From Granulicella sp. S190 (GTDB lineage Bacteria > Acidobacteriota > Terriglobia > Terriglobales > Acidobacteriaceae), in contig NZ_LMUD01000016.1 in the NCBI RefSeq assembly GCF_009766095.1, forward strand, positions 237,515 to 301,514: DNA of 64,000 nucleotides, in the 5' to 3' direction. The notes under the pieces were generated by a model, which was not told the origin of the DNA, made no database searches, and was given only the letters and a program-made list of their open reading frames with translations. Below, piece after piece: positions 62,209 to 64,000 of the stretch; position 1 is the stretch's first letter, and every line of letters begins with the position of its first letter. Position numbers and translations under genes: made by a program.

Positions 62209-62248
62209 ACTTGTGTGCCTCCGGTTCCATGCGGGTTCGCTGCGGATC

Positions 62249-62983
62249 TTAAACCAATGGGTGGCGGTTCCAGTCTTTGTAGATGAGGTACTTCGCGGGG
62301 CGCTTGCCGATGGCGCCAAACCATTGAGGGCAGAAGGGGCCCATCCAGATGAAGTCGCCTGAGGTGACGGGATACCAGTTATCGCCGAGGCGGTAGATGC
62401 CTCCGCCTTCGAGCATGATCAGGCCGTGTTCCATGATGTGGACTTCGACCATGCTGAGAGCGGCTCCGGGTTGGTAGGTCATGGTGTTGACGGCGAAATC
62501 GAAGGAGGGAGAGTTGGGCAGGAGGCTGCGGACCTGAAGGCCGGGGTCGTCGTTGAGCGGGACGGAGAGGGTCTTGTCTTCGTGGCCTACGAGGGTCTCT
62601 GGTGCTGAGGCGGAGGCGATTGCTTCGTAGGGTTTTTCGATGACGACGAGTCGCGTGGCCTGCTGCGCGGTGAGGGTGTGCGATGTGTCTTCGGGGATAT
62701 AGGCGTAGCCGCCTGGTATGAGGGTTTGGAAGGCTGTGTCGGTTGCGAGATCGGCTGCGCCTTCGATGGTGTAGAGGAAGCGCTGGTTGGTGGTGGGGCC
62801 GAGGGTGCCGCCAGGTTCGAGCTCTGCGGTGTATTGAGTGAACGCCGCGCCGGCTGCGGGTGAGATGTGGACGATGGCGGTGGCGCGCTCCATGCCGGGC
62901 AGCACGGTGCGGACGAAGGTGTCCGGGGTGTGAAGGAGATGGTCGCGCTGGTTGGTGCTGCGGGTGTGTCCGAGGTTATGCAT
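62249..62983 (-). CDS. allE: (S)-ureidoglycine aminohydrolase
   Basis: 244 residues. Start ATG 62983 (MHNLGHTRS) is chosen because AAGGA lies five bases upstream; ATG 62989 and 63004 are alternatives. Bicupin protein with the AllE/UGlyAH look: N-terminal cupin with FLYTIEGAADL, second cupin with MVEVHIMEHGLIMLEGGGIYR (metal-binding E-H-E region), WYPVTSGDFIWMGPFCPQWF and a YLIYKDWNRH ending. Converts ureidoglycine to ureidoglycolate with release of ammonia (EC 3.5.3.26). The start overlaps the stop of the upstream hydrolase, so the genes are coupled. Confidence 0.9.
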   Translation of the reverse strand: MHNLGHTRSTNQRDHLLHTPDTFVRTVLPGMERATAIVHISPAAGAAFTQYTAELEPGGTLGPTTNQRFLYTIEGAADLATDTAFQTLIPGGYAYIPEDTSHTLTAQQATRLVVIEKPYEAIASASAPETLVGHEDKTLSVPLNDDPGLQVRSLLPNSPSFDFAVNTMTYQPGAALSMVEVHIMEHGLIMLEGGGIYRLGDNWYPVTSGDFIWMGPFCPQWFGAIGKRPAKYLIYKDWNRHPLV

Positions 62984-64000
62984 GGCCATCCTTGGTTCTA
63001 TCATCCCTCAACTGCGCGAGGAACTCCATTGCGGTGGCGAGTGCGGCCTCTACATCCTGCGGCAGGACGGCTTCGTTGGGATGATGGCTGAAACCGCCGG
63101 GGCTGCGGAGGAAGAGCATCGCGGAGGGGACGGTGGGGGCGAGGATCATGGCGTCGTGGCCGGCTCCGCTGGTCATTCTGCGGCTCGGAAATCCGGCCTT
63201 GGCGGCGGCGTTTTGAAGCAGAGTGGTGAGATGGGCGTCGAGCGGGACGGCGGGTTGTTCCATCTCAGTGTGCGTTGTGAGTCTGACTCCGCGTTTGGTA
63301 ACGGCTGACCGGGCGTTGTCGATCATTGCAGCTACTGCAGTGTTTCGCATCGCATCGCTTGCGTGGCGCAGATCGAGCGATGCCTTGACTTGTCCGGCGA
63401 TGACGTTTCCTGCGCCGGGTGAGGCTTCAAGCTTGCCTACGGTTGCGACTAGTCCGGTGTGCGTGGTGGCGTACTCTTCGACGGCTACGATCCACTCGGC
63501 TGCTGCAGTCATGGCGTCGTGCCTTAGATGCATGGGCGTAGTCCCAGCGTGATTCGCCTGGCCTTCGAACAGGAAGTGCATGCGGGTCTGTCCGACGAGC
63601 GTTTCGACGATGCCGAGGGATGCACCCTCGTTCTCGAGCACAGGGCCTTGTTCGATGTGACACTCGAGGTAGGCGAAGACGTTTGGGGAGAGCACCGCGT
63701 CGGAGAGATCTGCGAGGTCGAGGCCGTAATGAGTGATCGCTTCCGCTAGAGTAATGCCTTCTCTGTCTTTGCGTCGCAGGGCATACTCGTCAAGACCTCC
63801 GACGGCGGCGAGGCTGCCCAGGAATGGCTTACTGAAACGAACGCCTTCTTCTTCTGAGAATCCGATGACTTCGATAGAGAACGGCAGAGGGTAGTCTTGC
63901 AGCTCTTCGACGACGGCGATGCCGAGAACTACGCCGAGGATGCCGTCGAAGGCTCCGGCGTTGGGGACGGTGTCGAGGTGAGAACCAATAAGGAGGCACG
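62976..64000 (-). CDS. Allantoate amidohydrolase (M20 family), 5'-partial
   Basis: The frame is open from the right edge, so the N-terminus is missing; 341 codons are visible. M20 metal-site motifs: GSHLDTVPNAGAFDGILG (His, Asp), FSEEEGVRF (Glu pair), ECHIEQGPVLE, and GAGHDAMILA near the C-terminus; HHPNEAV supplies the last His. Substrate could in principle be another N-carbamoyl compound, but the two genes that follow handle ureidoglycine and ureidoglycolate, which points to allantoate (EC 3.5.3.9). Overlaps allE by 8 bases. Confidence 0.8.
   Translation of the reverse strand, partial: CLLIGSHLDTVPNAGAFDGILGVVLGIAVVEELQDYPLPFSIEVIGFSEEEGVRFSKPFLGSLAAVGGLDEYALRRKDREGITLAEAITHYGLDLADLSDAVLSPNVFAYLECHIEQGPVLENEGASLGIVETLVGQTRMHFLFEGQANHAGTTPMHLRHDAMTAAAEWIVAVEEYATTHTGLVATVGKLEASPGAGNVIAGQVKASLDLRHASDAMRNTAVAAMIDNARSAVTKRGVRLTTHTEMEQPAVPLDAHLTTLLQNAAAKAGFPSRRMTSGAGHDAMILAPTVPSAMLFLRSPGGFSHHPNEAVLPQDVEAALATAMEFLAQLRDDRTKDGHA

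Overview
The window looks like Acidobacteriota, most likely class Terriglobia. This is inferred from gene types rather than a marker gene: an Oar-like TonB-dependent receptor with an N-terminal carboxypeptidase-regulatory domain, a very large secreted NHL/MBG-repeat protein, a DUF5666-type secreted protein, an S53 pro-kumamolisin-like peptidase, a GH15 enzyme, treYZ and hmgA. There is no rRNA gene and no CRISPR array.

Region 1 (1-31.15 kb, minus strand) is one large non-ribosomal peptide synthetase (NRPS) locus. Two small membrane-associated ORFs come first. They are followed by NRPS protein 1 (C-A-nMT-T / C-A-FkbM-T) and by a giant NRPS protein 2 whose reading frame stays open from 21949 to the left edge (at least 7316 codons). 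Protein 2 reads C-A-T / C-A-FkbM-T / C-A-nMT-T / C-A-T / C-A-T-E / C-A-nMT..., and is cut at its 3' end. Eight A domains are visible. Specificity codes read by eye suggest: N-Me-Val/Ile, Thr with an FkbM domain, Thr, Thr with an FkbM domain, N-Me-Gly, Asn, a D-configured aromatic residue, N-Me-Val, and then more. The most unusual element is an FkbM-type methyltransferase placed between core motifs A8 and A9 of two Thr-type A domains, where N-methyltransferases usually sit. This points to O-methylthreonine, by analogy with the interrupted Ser A domain of KtzH. No thioesterase, MbtH-like protein or regulator is visible, so the locus continues to the left.

Region 2 (31.1-32.5 kb) is a probable island edge: a frameshifted tyrosine-recombinase pseudogene abuts the 3' end of a tRNA-Pro(CGG) gene, with a triplicated 8-mer between them.

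Region 3 (32.6-45.4 kb) holds envelope and secreted proteins: an OmpA-like barrel protein, a 1748-residue NHL/MBG-repeat protein, an AhpD-like protein, two secreted proteins of unknown function, an S53 peptidase and a mechanosensitive-channel-type membrane protein.

Region 4 (45.4-53.5 kb) is alpha-glucan and trehalose metabolism: a GT81-like protein that appears to have lost its DXD motif, a GH15 enzyme, and overlapping treY-treZ. Trehalose would be made from maltodextrin ends. The adjacent channel-like gene suggests an osmotic-stress neighbourhood.

Region 5 (53.7-64 kb) holds a DUF5666-type protein plus TonB-dependent receptor pair, then hmgA (homogentisate ring cleavage), and a minus-strand operon of allantoate amidohydrolase (cut at the right edge), (S)-ureidoglycine aminohydrolase, ureidoglycolate amidohydrolase and an aldehyde dehydrogenase. 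The first three would take allantoate to glyoxylate, releasing four ammonium ions.
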